A stretch of DNA of 64,000 bases from Lactiplantibacillus plantarum EGD-AQ4 (lineage in GTDB: Bacteria; Bacillota; Bacilli; Lactobacillales; Lactobacillaceae), in contig NZ_AVAQ01000005.1 of assembly GCF_000463075.2 (NCBI RefSeq), forward strand, positions 1 to 64,000. Direction: 5' to 3'. Of the stretch, positions 32,612-42,078 are shown in pieces. The first letter of the stretch is position 1. Every line of letters begins with the position of its first letter. The notes under the pieces were generated by a model. It worked only from the letters and a program-made list of their open reading frames with translations. It was not told the DNA's origin and ran no database searches. The translations under genes and the position numbers were made by a program.

Positions 32612-35023
32612 ATGACTTTAAATAACCAGTATTTAATCCTAGATTCGAATTTAAAGCGGATTGGGACCCTGACTGTTGATGGTGCCACTAAATTTTCAAA
32701 CGACAGTATCAAGATTCAACTAGCCGACTCAGACACAACTAGCACTAGCTATGATGATGACGTTAATGTGGGTACTAATGACACGTTTGATGGCACGATT
32801 AACCTAAATGCCCAATCTAAGAAGTTCGACCATCAAGGCTCATTAGACGTGCTTCAAGGTCAACCTGATTCAGACAAGATGGTGGCTGGTAACAACTTAG
32901 CCTATTATGACGAGCTATCAGGTCACTGGTACGTTATGCGCATATACAGTGTGGAAGAGAACAATACCGCTGCTGTTAAACACGTCACAACGGCTAACTT
33001 TACTAATTTATGCTTGTACAGTTTAGCTCATCATTATCCTATTGCTACTACAGCTAGTGCAAGCACGATTCAGACAGCTTTTAATGAGTGTTTTAATGCC
33101 ACTGGCTGGACGCTAGACTATCAGACTACTAATGTGATGACCCCAACAATTACCATTGATGGTAAAACGAAAGCTAGTACATTAGTACAGACGCTAATAC
33201 AGACTTATAACGTTGAAATTGACCCTTATGTTGAGATTGACTCACAAGGGAACATCATGAAAAAGGTGTGTGTCATTACTGACAAGCTCAATGCTGACGT
33301 GGTCTATAACGAGGCTGTATTCGGTAAAAATATGACTAGTATTAAACGGACAACGGTATCAACACCTGTCACTAAATTGATTCCATACGGGGCCAACGGT
33401 AGCACGATCGCAGTGGTCAATGATGGTAAGCCCTATATCGTTGATGATGAGGCCAACCAGAAATATAACCCCGATTGGCAATCCGGCCTGTACTATGAAG
33501 CCATTGTTACTGCTAATCAGATTAGTAACTCAGCCGGTTTAAAGTCATGGGCTAAGGATATGCTCAAACTGTACAACCACCCTAGAACATATTATGAGGT
33601 AAATGTAACACCAAACTTTAATCCACCATTAGGTGCCACAATTAGGTTTAAAGATGAGTTAATTGAGCCGGTATTAGACGCCAGTGGACGGGTTATTCAA
33701 CGGACAATCAGCTTTGCTAACCCTTATGGCAACACGGTTGGCTTTGGCGAGTATACAACTGTTCAAGCAGCCACCCCAGCATGGATGATGCAGTATCAAA
33801 ATGCACTCAGTAAGGCGGTTGATGAAGCTAAGAAGGACGCTAGTTCGATTAAACCGGTTGCTATAACGCCTGACGGTAACAACTTTACAGACGCTACCCA
33901 GACTAAACGCTTAATCTTGCAGGCTTGGGAAGGTAGCACCAATATTTCATCATACATTGACAGCAAGGGCTTTATCTGGCGCCGTTATAATACCGATGGC
34001 ACGGTTGACACTAGCTACCAACAAACGGGCTACTTAATCAATGCTGATAGTGATGATGTTGGCACCTTGCATGGGACAATTGAATCTGACTATATCCAAG
34101 ATGACCCGGAAATTAAGCTAGACGCCACTGGAATTAGCTATTTAGGCGCCTATGGCCCGGATGATAATGGGGCACATTCAGCGACCCAATACATGGCACG
34201 GTTAAGCAATGGGCAGTACCTAACTAGTCGGGCTCGTGATGACGGTGGCTCTAGTGATACCATGTTTGCTTTACAGGATAGCAAGTTTGCCGTGCAGTCG
34301 GTGATGTTACAAGTTCATGGGCAACATGGTGGGACATTTGGCGTACAGGAAGTTAATAACACGGTCTATATCTGGAACATTGTTAGCTTGAAGAATGACC
34401 ACAACTACATTCTCGTACGGTTCCCATATGTAGCTGGAGTTACCTTACAGCCTACCGATAAACGAGTTCAACAGATTATGCCCCTTAAAGGGTATGGCCG
34501 TATTAACTATGACCGTCAACATGATATGGTCTCAATTGGCTATAACGATGGTAGCACTGACATTCTCAAAGCTAGTGACTTGTTAGCAGGTAATTACAAC
34601 GTGCTATACAACTTTAATATCACTGATTATGGGATTGATTTTAATAAGAACACTTATCAATCGGAATGTTTAGACTTCCCTTACTTTTACGTTGCGGCCG
34701 GTGGTGGTCAAGAAACAAACGATGATCCACATAAAGTATGGGCTTTAAATGTCGTGCATAAAGGCACCGAGTTTGAGGTTTATCTGGATAATGACCTAGA
34801 TTTTCCTAATTTGACCGATGAAAACCGTGAAGTTGAAACTTGTAACGTATTTTATCAAGACGGTCAGCCTTATATGCTGTTCACGTTTAATACCAACTCC
34901 TTATTAATTAATCCGGCTCAAATGGAACGTGAAAAGGTGTATACCGTTCCAATAATAAAACGGTCAGCAGCTAGCACGATTGATAAGGGGACGATAAATG
35001 ACAATGTTAATACAGATGATTAA
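32612..35023 (+). CDS. Tail-associated baseplate hub protein (Tal)
   Basis: An 803-residue protein after Dit, the place of the Tal/prophage endopeptidase tail protein. The first 370 residues contain the hub pattern (LDVLQGQPDSDKMV, HWYVMRIYSVEE, LVQTLIQTYNVEIDPYVEID, TKLIPYGANG, YYEVNVTPNFNPPLGATIRF). The C-terminal 400 residues resemble a beta-propeller-like receptor-contact region. No protease motif is obvious. GGAGG precedes ATG. Confidence 0.82.
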   Translation: MTLNNQYLILDSNLKRIGTLTVDGATKFSNDSIKIQLADSDTTSTSYDDDVNVGTNDTFDGTINLNAQSKKFDHQGSLDVLQGQPDSDKMVAGNNLAYYDELSGHWYVMRIYSVEENNTAAVKHVTTANFTNLCLYSLAHHYPIATTASASTIQTAFNECFNATGWTLDYQTTNVMTPTITIDGKTKASTLVQTLIQTYNVEIDPYVEIDSQGNIMKKVCVITDKLNADVVYNEAVFGKNMTSIKRTTVSTPVTKLIPYGANGSTIAVVNDGKPYIVDDEANQKYNPDWQSGLYYEAIVTANQISNSAGLKSWAKDMLKLYNHPRTYYEVNVTPNFNPPLGATIRFKDELIEPVLDASGRVIQRTISFANPYGNTVGFGEYTTVQAATPAWMMQYQNALSKAVDEAKKDASSIKPVAITPDGNNFTDATQTKRLILQAWEGSTNISSYIDSKGFIWRRYNTDGTVDTSYQQTGYLINADSDDVGTLHGTIESDYIQDDPEIKLDATGISYLGAYGPDDNGAHSATQYMARLSNGQYLTSRARDDGGSSDTMFALQDSKFAVQSVMLQVHGQHGGTFGVQEVNNTVYIWNIVSLKNDHNYILVRFPYVAGVTLQPTDKRVQQIMPLKGYGRINYDRQHDMVSIGYNDGSTDILKASDLLAGNYNVLYNFNITDYGIDFNKNTYQSECLDFPYFYVAAGGGQETNDDPHKVWALNVVHKGTEFEVYLDNDLDFPNLTDENREVETCNVFYQDGQPYMLFTFNTNSLLINPAQMEREKVYTVPIIKRSAASTIDKGTINDNVNTDD

Positions 35024-35040
35024 AGAAAGGGGGATTATAA

Positions 35041-38000
35041 ATGGCCGAATCTAATGCAACTCAGGTCATATTAACTGACGATGGTATTAAGATTATCAAC
35101 GCTCAAAATACGGCTGATAATGCATCTGGTGGGGTCGCCAACTTAAATGACCCCAACTTAATGAGCGTGATTGAAAAGCAGACCCAAGCAACACAATACA
35201 CCGGATTAACTAGTCAGTATAATGTGATTTTAAAGCGAGCTAAAGATGCCAATGTTAGTACGACCGCTTTAACTACAGCCTATACTAACCTGAACACATT
35301 TATGACGGCCATCTTAACGGATACTACTAAGGCTAGTGACGTTGACCGGGACACTTATAAGGGCCTCACAGATGCCTACAATTCGGCTCTAAGCACTGTA
35401 CAGACCGCCTTAAGCAATAACTTTAACACTGATATTAGCAACATGCAGTCTAGTGTTGCAGTAGCTAGTCAAGCTGCTTCTAGTGCTGTCATAGTAGCCT
35501 CACAAGCAACGGTAACTGGCAATAGTGCTAGTCAGGTTGCATCACAAGCCGTTGTGATAGCCAGTCAAGCTCAAAGTGCTGGTAACAATGCGACCAGTAT
35601 TGCTAATAGTGCTAGCCAAGCCGCTTCTAGTGCTGTACTAGCTGGTAGTCAAGCAACAGTGAGTGCCAACAAAGCAATTACAGCTGCTAGTCAAGCTCAA
35701 AGTGCTGGTAATAATGCCACTAGTATCGCTAACAATGCTAGTCAGGCTGCCTCAAGTGCCATATTAGTTGGTAGTCAAGCAGCAGTAAGTGCAAACAAGG
35801 CAAGTGCTGATTATCAGACGTTAAGTGCAGGTGTTAAGGACGGCTCGGTAGTCCATATCACAACAGAGACGGTTATTGATAAAGGGGTTATTGGAACAGC
35901 TGAGATAGCCAATGGTGCAATCACCAATGCTCAGATTGGTAATGAGGCTGTTAATAGCGCCAAAATTGCTAACCTAGCCATAGGTACGGCACAAATAGGT
36001 GATGGCGCAATTACTAATGCCAAGATAGGTTCATTAGCTGTAGGTACAGCTCAAATAGCCAATGGTGCAATTACCAATGCCCAGATTGGCTCATTAGCTG
36101 TTGACACTACCAAGATTAAAGATGCTTCTATCACTAGTGCTAAGATTGCTAACCTAGCCGTAGGTACTGCCCAAATAGGTGATGGCGCAATTACTAATGC
36201 CAAGATAGGTTCATTAGCTGTAGGAACAGCACAGATAGCCAACGCAGCTATCACCGATGCTCAAGTTGGTAATGTTAGTGCCAATAAATTAACAGCTGGT
36301 ACGATTGACTTTAATACTATCACCGGTAAGAATATCAACGCATCAAACATCACAACAGGAACACTCAGTACTGACCGGTTAAATGTCGGCAAATTATCAG
36401 CTTTAAGTGCCAATTTAGGTAATGTTACCACTGGATCACTTAAAGGTGTCGACATTGTTGCTAACACGTTTAGCACGCCTAACGGGTCGTTTACAACCGA
36501 TGCAAACGGTGCTGTTGTAGCAAGCAATTTAACAATTAGAGGCGTTACTAACCTAGTTTATAATGCTGCACTATTAGGTGGCAGTGGTTCTAATATTCCG
36601 GGATGGACAATTAATGGAGAAGCTTATTATTCAGACGCTGTATTGTTTGATGGTCTCCCAGCAATAACTTGGAATGGTGATTCAACGGGTAGATGGGATA
36701 ATTATGCTACTAGCAAGTTTCAACCAGTCACCCAAACAGGAATACCATACAGTGCCTCAATTAAGTTTAGGGACTATGGCTCGGCAAGCGGAATGCTATA
36801 TACATTCACAATAGGATTTTTTAGTGATTATGGCGTATTCAATAGAGTTGGTAATGTTGACTATCTTTACACAGCTAATGGTTCAGACGGTGGTATACAA
36901 ACGTTTACAATTAATGGTGCAATTGCTCCGAGCACTGCTAAGTATGTCGCCATTCAGATTCATTCTTACAATGGCAAGGGACATGCGGCATTTAGCTCGC
37001 CTATGCTAACTCAAACTGCTCAATCAACTGGTTACCAGCCAGATACAGGTAATGTTGTTAGTGCTGGCGAAATAGATGGCTCAGTTATTAATGGTTCAAC
37101 CATTAATGGGACTACTTTTAATGCTGGCAGTAAGCTAAATCAATATGGCAACACTAGCTATCCGCTAACTATTAATCAAGATGGTTCGGTTACTAGTACG
37201 TCATTTGAAACAATTGACACTGAGAGCGCTGCATTAAGAACGGTCGTCAAAGACGGCACAGTTAAAACTAATTTACGTGGCATGACGCCGTTTGCAACTG
37301 GGATGTATTCAGCCGCTGACGTATCACTAGGTGCTGGTCAGTTAGCGTTATTGGAAGGCTATTCAACCTCACAGGACCCAAACTTTACCGCAACCGGCCT
37401 AAAGAAAACTGGCTATGTAATATTAGATGCCAGTGCTGGGTTAAGCTTGCATGGTACAACACAGGCGATTAACTTTAGTGGGACTGACCAGAACCAAACT
37501 ACCGGTATCACGATGAATAGCTACGGTAACATTATTGGCTATCCCAATGCGACTTGGTGGCGGATTGTTTCTAACTCGGGCTCAAATGTTGCTAACTTTG
37601 GGATTGATAGTGCTGGCTCTAATGTGATTCAGTTTAACAGAGAGCTAGATATTGGTAACTTCCACATTAATACCGGACATACTTTCACTAGTTGGGACAA
37701 AGGGGCTATTCACTTTGCCAAGGGCGGTGGCGGTGCAGCTGATATTTATGCAGGCGCCGTTAACTATACTAGTTTGGTTAAATCGTCCCTATTAAGTGTT
37801 AAGCGGGACGTTCAAAAGGCTGATACGGCCTATTGGGCACAACTAGTTAACTCAATTGACTTGGCAACATACCAATACAAAACCGACGATAATACCAGTC
37901 ATTTGCGATTATCTAGCATTGTTGACGACGTTAATGTAACAAAACAGTGGCAATTGCCAGATGTATTTATTAGTCGTGATGAAAACGGCAGGTTAAATGG

Positions 38001-38136
38001 GGTGGATGACAGTGTGCTTTTAAATGCCACCCTAGCTACGGTACAGGAACAACAAAAGCAGATTGATCAATTAAACGGGCACAATATGGAACTAGAGGCT
38101 AGATTAAATAAATTGGAGGCCAAATTAAATGGATAG
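35041..38136 (+). CDS. Receptor-binding / tail fibre protein with repeats
   Basis: A 1031-residue protein. Residues 140-260 are SQAASSA-type helical repeats and 280-430 are pseudo-repeats like IGDGAITNAKIGSLAVGTAQ, a beta-helical collagen-like shaft. A carbohydrate-binding-like region at about 500-670 follows, then a C-terminal intramolecular chaperone-like stretch (SVKRDVQKADTAYWAQLVNS to a coiled tail QEQQKQIDQLNG). It probably trimerises and contacts the cell wall. The next gene starts inside its end. Confidence 0.83.
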   Translation: MAESNATQVILTDDGIKIINAQNTADNASGGVANLNDPNLMSVIEKQTQATQYTGLTSQYNVILKRAKDANVSTTALTTAYTNLNTFMTAILTDTTKASDVDRDTYKGLTDAYNSALSTVQTALSNNFNTDISNMQSSVAVASQAASSAVIVASQATVTGNSASQVASQAVVIASQAQSAGNNATSIANSASQAASSAVLAGSQATVSANKAITAASQAQSAGNNATSIANNASQAASSAILVGSQAAVSANKASADYQTLSAGVKDGSVVHITTETVIDKGVIGTAEIANGAITNAQIGNEAVNSAKIANLAIGTAQIGDGAITNAKIGSLAVGTAQIANGAITNAQIGSLAVDTTKIKDASITSAKIANLAVGTAQIGDGAITNAKIGSLAVGTAQIANAAITDAQVGNVSANKLTAGTIDFNTITGKNINASNITTGTLSTDRLNVGKLSALSANLGNVTTGSLKGVDIVANTFSTPNGSFTTDANGAVVASNLTIRGVTNLVYNAALLGGSGSNIPGWTINGEAYYSDAVLFDGLPAITWNGDSTGRWDNYATSKFQPVTQTGIPYSASIKFRDYGSASGMLYTFTIGFFSDYGVFNRVGNVDYLYTANGSDGGIQTFTINGAIAPSTAKYVAIQIHSYNGKGHAAFSSPMLTQTAQSTGYQPDTGNVVSAGEIDGSVINGSTINGTTFNAGSKLNQYGNTSYPLTINQDGSVTSTSFETIDTESAALRTVVKDGTVKTNLRGMTPFATGMYSAADVSLGAGQLALLEGYSTSQDPNFTATGLKKTGYVILDASAGLSLHGTTQAINFSGTDQNQTTGITMNSYGNIIGYPNATWWRIVSNSGSNVANFGIDSAGSNVIQFNRELDIGNFHINTGHTFTSWDKGAIHFAKGGGGAADIYAGAVNYTSLVKSSLLSVKRDVQKADTAYWAQLVNSIDLATYQYKTDDNTSHLRLSSIVDDVNVTKQWQLPDVFISRDENGRLNGVDDSVLLNATLATVQEQQKQIDQLNGHNMELEARLNKLEAKLNG
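35992..36224 (+). repeat. Internal 180-bp period repeat of the fibre gene
   Basis: The 53 bases at 35992-36044 recur exactly at 36172-36224, and shorter matching blocks (TCATTAGCTGTAGG, AATTACTAATGCC) recur between. The low divergence suggests recent duplication or recombination, so the shaft length can vary. Confidence 0.85.
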
Positions 38137-38374
38137 TATTTTGATTACGAATTATAAACCAGATTACACGAACAACATTATGACGATCAGCATTCAGATT
38201 AACACGCTGGGTATCAACTCACAGGTAAGCATTACCATGGATGACTTTAACACTGCCATTGCTGGCGGTGCTGGAGGGGCAGATAGGGTTAAATTGAAGG
38301 TGTTGAACACGCTTATCGATAGTCTGACCGCTTTAAAGCCAGTTTCTACGACAACTACTACAAAGGAGGCTTAA
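38129..38374 (+). CDS. Hypothetical baseplate-region protein, 81 aa
   Basis: Starts MDSILITNYKPDYTNNIM and overlaps the fibre gene by eight bases. The centre is polar and beta-like, the end is S/T rich (PVSTTTTTK). No family is recognised. The position suggests a small tail accessory protein. Confidence 0.7.
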   Translation: MDSILITNYKPDYTNNIMTISIQINTLGINSQVSITMDDFNTAIAGGAGGADRVKLKVLNTLIDSLTALKPVSTTTTTKEA

Positions 38375-38377
38375 ATT

Positions 38378-38539
38378 ATGAATGTTGATGCACAGGCTTT
38401 GATTAACAAGCTGACGAGTAACTATGCCCAAGAGATTGCCCTTAAAGACCAGCAATTAGCGATGGCTCAAGTTCAAATTGACCAGCTCAATTCCAAGTTG
38501 GCTGAAAAGGAGGCAGATAAAGATGGCGAAAACGCTTAG
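38378..38539 (+). CDS. Small coiled-coil protein, 53 aa
   Basis: AAAGGAGG before the ATG and a fully helical sequence with a heptad pattern (AQVQIDQLNSKLAEKEAD). It resembles the small proteins between fibre and baseplate genes in lactobacillus phages. The next gene starts inside its end. Confidence 0.7.
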   Translation: MNVDAQALINKLTSNYAQEIALKDQQLAMAQVQIDQLNSKLAEKEADKDGENA

Positions 38540-39029
38540 TTTTACTGATACGTCACCACAAACGGTTAAAATTGGTGATACCACCACTAGCTTTACGTTA
38601 ATTTGTGGCAATGATAATGTGGCCACTGGTTTAACTAATGCCACTTCAATTACTGCTAAGTTGGGCAATGCTAGTGGCTATCTTAAATCAGCTACAGTTG
38701 ACCCAAAAAGTTTAACAGATCCAACGACTGGTCAAATTACCGTTACCTTTAATGCTGACTTGATGACTAGTTTAACCGCTGGTACCTATGCCATTGAAGT
38801 ATGGGTGGTTGATAGTACCGGGACGTCAATCTACCCCAGTGATGGGTCAACCGGGTTTACCATTACCAATAATATTCAAAGTACCAATGGTAGCACGATT
38901 ACCACGATTACTTTTGATGAATTTGTCAATAAATTTAATGACATTGTTGCCAATACTGTTAAAGTCGTCACCCAAGCACAGTATGATTCACTGACCGACA
39001 AAACTGGTTTATACGTGATTCAGGGGTGA
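38523..39029 (+). CDS. Baseplate upper protein, BppU-like
   Basis: The N-terminal part MAKTLSFTDTSPQTVKIGDT, followed by SFTLICGNDNVATGLT and GTYAIEVWVVDSTGTSIYPSDG, matches the BppU N-terminal domain that joins receptor-binding proteins to the baseplate. The 168-residue length is short, so it may be the adaptor only. The ATG at 38523 has GGAGG nine bases upstream, and the longer frame from 38478 does not. Confidence 0.82.
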   Translation: MAKTLSFTDTSPQTVKIGDTTTSFTLICGNDNVATGLTNATSITAKLGNASGYLKSATVDPKSLTDPTTGQITVTFNADLMTSLTAGTYAIEVWVVDSTGTSIYPSDGSTGFTITNNIQSTNGSTITTITFDEFVNKFNDIVANTVKVVTQAQYDSLTDKTGLYVIQG

Positions 39030-39034
39030 TTTAA

Positions 39035-39538
39035 ATGGCAGACATAACGCATGACACATGGATTAAAGATGGCAAGGCAGTTGATGCTGTTTATCAAAGT
39101 GGCATTAAAGTTTATGGTCGGAACTTATCACTTAATACAAGTAGCCCAATTAGCATTCAAGGCGATTCTAGTGCTTGGCAGAATATCAGGAAGCTCAACT
39201 TGTCTCAGAATCCAGCTGGTCTAACAGTAACTTTTAGCTATGCTGTAACGATAGATAGACTGGATAGCGGTGCACTGTATATGCAGTTTGGCACCAATTT
39301 CAATCCAGCTTGGGGTATGCCAATAAATGTACAGTTAAAAAATCTTCAAGCGGGTGTCAAAACAAATTTTAATCAAACTATTGTTTTTCCAACGTTTATT
39401 GGTGATAGGAATTTTAATGACTATATGACCATTGGCATTGCTCATTCAGGTGCGTTGGTTAAATTTGAAGATTTAAATGTAACTATTGGCGATATAAGTC
39501 TCCCGTATTCACAAGCGCCAGAAGACATATTAAAATAG
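39035..39538 (+). CDS. Hypothetical baseplate / carbohydrate-contact protein, 167 aa
   Basis: Beta-rich sequence (YGRNLSLNTSSPISIQGDSS, VTFSYAVTIDRLDSGALYMQFG) resembling carbohydrate-binding modules, and beginning with a short Ala/Asp N-terminus typical of proteins that attach to BppU. No family can be named with confidence. It is five bases after the BppU gene and before the endolysin. Confidence 0.65.
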   Translation: MADITHDTWIKDGKAVDAVYQSGIKVYGRNLSLNTSSPISIQGDSSAWQNIRKLNLSQNPAGLTVTFSYAVTIDRLDSGALYMQFGTNFNPAWGMPINVQLKNLQAGVKTNFNQTIVFPTFIGDRNFNDYMTIGIAHSGALVKFEDLNVTIGDISLPYSQAPEDILK

Positions 39539-39549
39539 GAGGTAGACAA

Positions 39550-40710
39550 TTGAATAAGCACAAGTTAAAGGCACTCATCTTAATGGTGGGCGCCATTTTT
39601 ATGGCCTTTTTAATGGTCAATGTTACCAGTCAGGCTTCAACTAGTCATGATCAAGGGGTCGACTGGTCTAAATATAACGGTAATAGTGGAACATTCGGCT
39701 ACAACACTGATAAGTTTGTATTCTCACAGGCGGGTGGCTTCTATGGTGGGACTAATATCCCTCAGACCACGTATAACAGCCAAGTTAAGGCAGCTAAGAA
39801 GGCTGGTAAGCGGGTACACACCTATTTATGGGACGGTGTTGGTGGCAATATGACCAACGCCAAGGCTATGATGGCCTATTACTTGCCACGTGTTAGGACG
39901 CCCAAGGGTAGTATTGTAGCACTAGATTATGAGGACGGGGCTTCTAATAGCGTGACAGCCAACACTAATGTCATTCTAGCTCAGATGAAGCTGATTAAGG
40001 ACGCTGGATATACCCCTATGCTGTATTCCGGCAAGGCCTATCTAAGCGCCCATGTTAACACTAGCGCCATGGTTAAAGCCTATGGTAGTTGTCTATGGCT
40101 AGCTGAATATCCGGACTATCTGGTTAGAACTAAGCCGGATTACAACTGGTTCCCATCAATGGACGGTGTGGCGATCTTCCAGTTTACAAGCATGTATAAA
40201 GCAGGCGGATTAGACGGCAATGTCGATTTAACAGGGATCACTAAATCAGGCTACACGACTGCTAGCAAGGAACAAGCTCAAACCAACGTTAAGCATTCTC
40301 AAGATACTTTTAAGGTTGTTAAATACAACCAGCGAGGAGTATTTTATCCTGATCGAACTCTAGCCGTACGATACACGGATAGCGACAAAGTTAGCCAAGT
40401 GGCTACCTATTACAAGGGTGAGAGTGTGACTTACAACGCTGTTATTATCGAACATGACTATGTATGGGCACGTTATACCCGTTCAAATGGACTGTACGGC
40501 TTTATTAAATTAGGCGTCACCAATGGGCAAGCCTACGGTAAGCGAGTTACGGGTCAGCCGGTTAGCCACACTTTTTACACAGTCAAGTATGGTGACAGCT
40601 GGTGGTCGATCGCACAACGCAACGGCCTTGGCATGACTACATTAGCTAGTCAGAACGGCAAGACGATTTACACCACTATCTATCCTGGCCAGCGATTGGT
40701 GGTGCGGTAA
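39550..40710 (+). CDS. lys: GH25 endolysin with signal peptide, SH3 and LysM domains
   Basis: A 386-residue muramidase. Residues 1-30 form a Sec-type signal (KHKLKALILMVGAIFMAFLMV then SQA-ST), so it can leave by the host pathway or act as a signal-anchor endolysin. The GH25 domain (about 33-225) has the catalytic acidic residues in DQGVDWSKYN and VALDYED. An SH3-like domain (about 260-335) and a C-terminal LysM (YTVKYGDSWWSIAQRNG) bind the wall. TTG start after GGAGG. The next gene starts at its stop. Confidence 0.92.
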   Translation: MNKHKLKALILMVGAIFMAFLMVNVTSQASTSHDQGVDWSKYNGNSGTFGYNTDKFVFSQAGGFYGGTNIPQTTYNSQVKAAKKAGKRVHTYLWDGVGGNMTNAKAMMAYYLPRVRTPKGSIVALDYEDGASNSVTANTNVILAQMKLIKDAGYTPMLYSGKAYLSAHVNTSAMVKAYGSCLWLAEYPDYLVRTKPDYNWFPSMDGVAIFQFTSMYKAGGLDGNVDLTGITKSGYTTASKEQAQTNVKHSQDTFKVVKYNQRGVFYPDRTLAVRYTDSDKVSQVATYYKGESVTYNAVIIEHDYVWARYTRSNGLYGFIKLGVTNGQAYGKRVTGQPVSHTFYTVKYGDSWWSIAQRNGLGMTTLASQNGKTIYTTIYPGQRLVVR

Positions 40711-40973
40711 TGGCACAATACGACGATACAACTAAGTTATTAATGGATATTCAAAAGGATGTGGCCGCCACCAAAACGAAAGTTGAGAACATCGAAGAAA
40801 AGCTGAATCAAGTTGACGATATTGGCGACAAAGCGGACAAGGCACTGGCCAAGTCCATTGAAGCTAGTCATCAAATCGACCGCGTTACAACTATTCAAAA
40901 TTGGTTGATCGGGGTCTTGGTTAGTGGCGTACTAGTCACGTTAGTTATTTATATCTTAGAAAAGTTCCTTTAG
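40710..40973 (+). CDS. XhlA-like membrane protein of the lysis module
   Basis: An 87-residue protein with a long coiled coil (about 8-50) and one C-terminal membrane helix (QNWLIGVLVSGVLVTLVIYILEK). This is the layout of XhlA proteins that work with holins. It overlaps the endolysin stop (TAATG). Confidence 0.83.
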   Translation: MAQYDDTTKLLMDIQKDVAATKTKVENIEEKLNQVDDIGDKADKALAKSIEASHQIDRVTTIQNWLIGVLVSGVLVTLVIYILEKFL

Positions 40974-40984
40974 GAGGAAAAACA

Positions 40985-41350
40985 ATGATTAAAAAAATTA
41001 GCTTCAAAAATGTTGACGGTAGCTTGAATGGTAAATTGATTGCTGGAATTATTTCCTTGCTGATCGTTTTGATTCAACAAGTCTTTGCCATGTTTGGCAT
41101 TAAGTTTACTGGTGACTGGTCAGCAATTATCGCAGTATTGAACACCGTATTGACGATCCTTGGTATGTTGGGCGTTGTTACTGACGTTCAAACAGTGACA
41201 GCACCAACGGTTAAAAGTGACGAGGAAAGCCAAGTCGAAGCAGCAGCTAATAAGGTTGCTGATGAAGCACAAACACCAACGTCCACAGTTGCTGTAGTGA
41301 ATAGTGCTGCATCATCTGAAACTGAATCTGCTTCACAAGCGGCAAAATAG
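40985..41350 (+). CDS. Phage holin
   Basis: A 121-residue protein. A membrane helix (GKLIAGIISLLIVLIQQVFAMFG) plus a second (IIAVLNTVLTILGMLGVV) fit class II holins of Gram-positive phages. A long A/S/T/E-rich C-terminus follows. GGAGG precedes ATG. It forms the membrane lesion that triggers lysis. Last gene of the late operon. Confidence 0.85.
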   Translation: MIKKISFKNVDGSLNGKLIAGIISLLIVLIQQVFAMFGIKFTGDWSAIIAVLNTVLTILGMLGVVTDVQTVTAPTVKSDEESQVEAAANKVADEAQTPTSTVAVVNSAASSETESASQAAK

Positions 41351-41365
41351 TGCTATAATAATTGT

Positions 41366-41434
41366 TGGCTATAACTTGATATAGAGTTTCATTCATTAAA
41401 TTTCCCCTGCGCTTTGGCGTGGGGGATTTTTTGT
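41366..41434 (+). ncRNA. Candidate small RNA 1 after the holin
   Basis: A sigma-70-like promoter (TTCACA, 16 bases, TATAAT at 41354-41359 with extended TG) is followed about 45-65 bases later by a strong terminator (CCCCTGCGC/GCGTGGGG and six T). The predicted transcript of about 70 nt has no coding frame. The body shares TATAACTTGAT and the terminator with a second unit at 41863, so the two are paralogous. Confidence 0.6.
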
Positions 41435-41446
41435 TAACAAAATATA

Positions 41447-41526
41447 CAAAAAAGGACCAGTCAAGACTGGCCCAATGCTTAAATAAATAAAATGGGTGTT
41501 CTGTTTATCCTCAGATAATAAAGAAC
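41447..41526 (-). ncRNA. Candidate small RNA, leftward
   Basis: On the minus strand, TTGTTA, 18 bases, TATAAT (41533-41538) forms a promoter. The transcript contains a stem GTGTTCT/AGAACAC and ends at the hairpin CCAGTC/GACTGG followed by six T on that strand. Length about 80 nt, with no coding frame. It faces small RNA 1 tail to tail. Confidence 0.5.
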
Positions 41527-41708
41527 ACAGTTATTATACATTAAACCTGATTAATATAACAAGGACTTATTAATATTATTCTATAGATTACTTTCGGTAT
41601 TGTGATATAAACCGACAAGTGTTATTATGTCCCTTGTCCTGTTATTAGTATCACAGCTTTCGAATTCCTCCAAGATTGTCAGCTAATGATGCCAGAGGTG
41701 ATGAGGAT

Positions 41709-41742
41709 AATCTTCTGCTTTGATGGGCGGAAGATTTTTTTA
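41709..41742 (+). terminator. Rho-independent terminator, plus strand
   Basis: AATCTTC pairs with GAAGATT, followed by seven T. No gene precedes it on this strand, so it may end a further non-coding RNA from about 41600. Confidence 0.75.
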
Positions 41743-41862
41743 TATTACTTACCCGTGTATTTGGTTAGTGCAATTTTAGTTTTAGCATAATTAGTTGTCA
41801 ATATAGCTAATGAGACAACTACTAGGGTTTACAGAGTAGTAAGCAATAAGTATAATAATATC

Positions 41863-41922
41863 TGTCTCTAGATGATAGTTATAACTTGATTAATTCCCCT
41901 GCGCTTCGGCGTGGGGGATTTT
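41863..41922 (+). ncRNA. Candidate small RNA 2, paralogue of small RNA 1
   Basis: Promoter TTTACA (41828-41833), 17 bases, TATAAT (41851-41856) is near consensus. The following 60 bases include the shared block TATAACTTGAT and the terminator CCCCTGCGC/GCGTGGGG plus TTTT. Together with unit 1 this is a duplicated non-coding RNA in the lysogenic-conversion region. It could act in trans on host or phage RNA. Confidence 0.6.
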
Positions 41923-42078
41923 CATGAATTTAATCAAGCCGGATTAGTATTATTGATATTAAGAAGATGTTGTGAAACTATGTAAACTTGGCCCCTCACA
42001 AGAGCGATACTGAGAAAACTTAATAGGACCTAAACACAGTAGTATCAATGGGCTTAAACGTTTTACTATGAAATCTTC

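Noticed and set aside
41895..41922. CCCCTGCGC hairpin as a CRISPR repeat or tracrRNA relic
   Set aside because: It resembles the repeat only in being C/G rich. It is a plain terminator with a T-run, duplicated at 41403.
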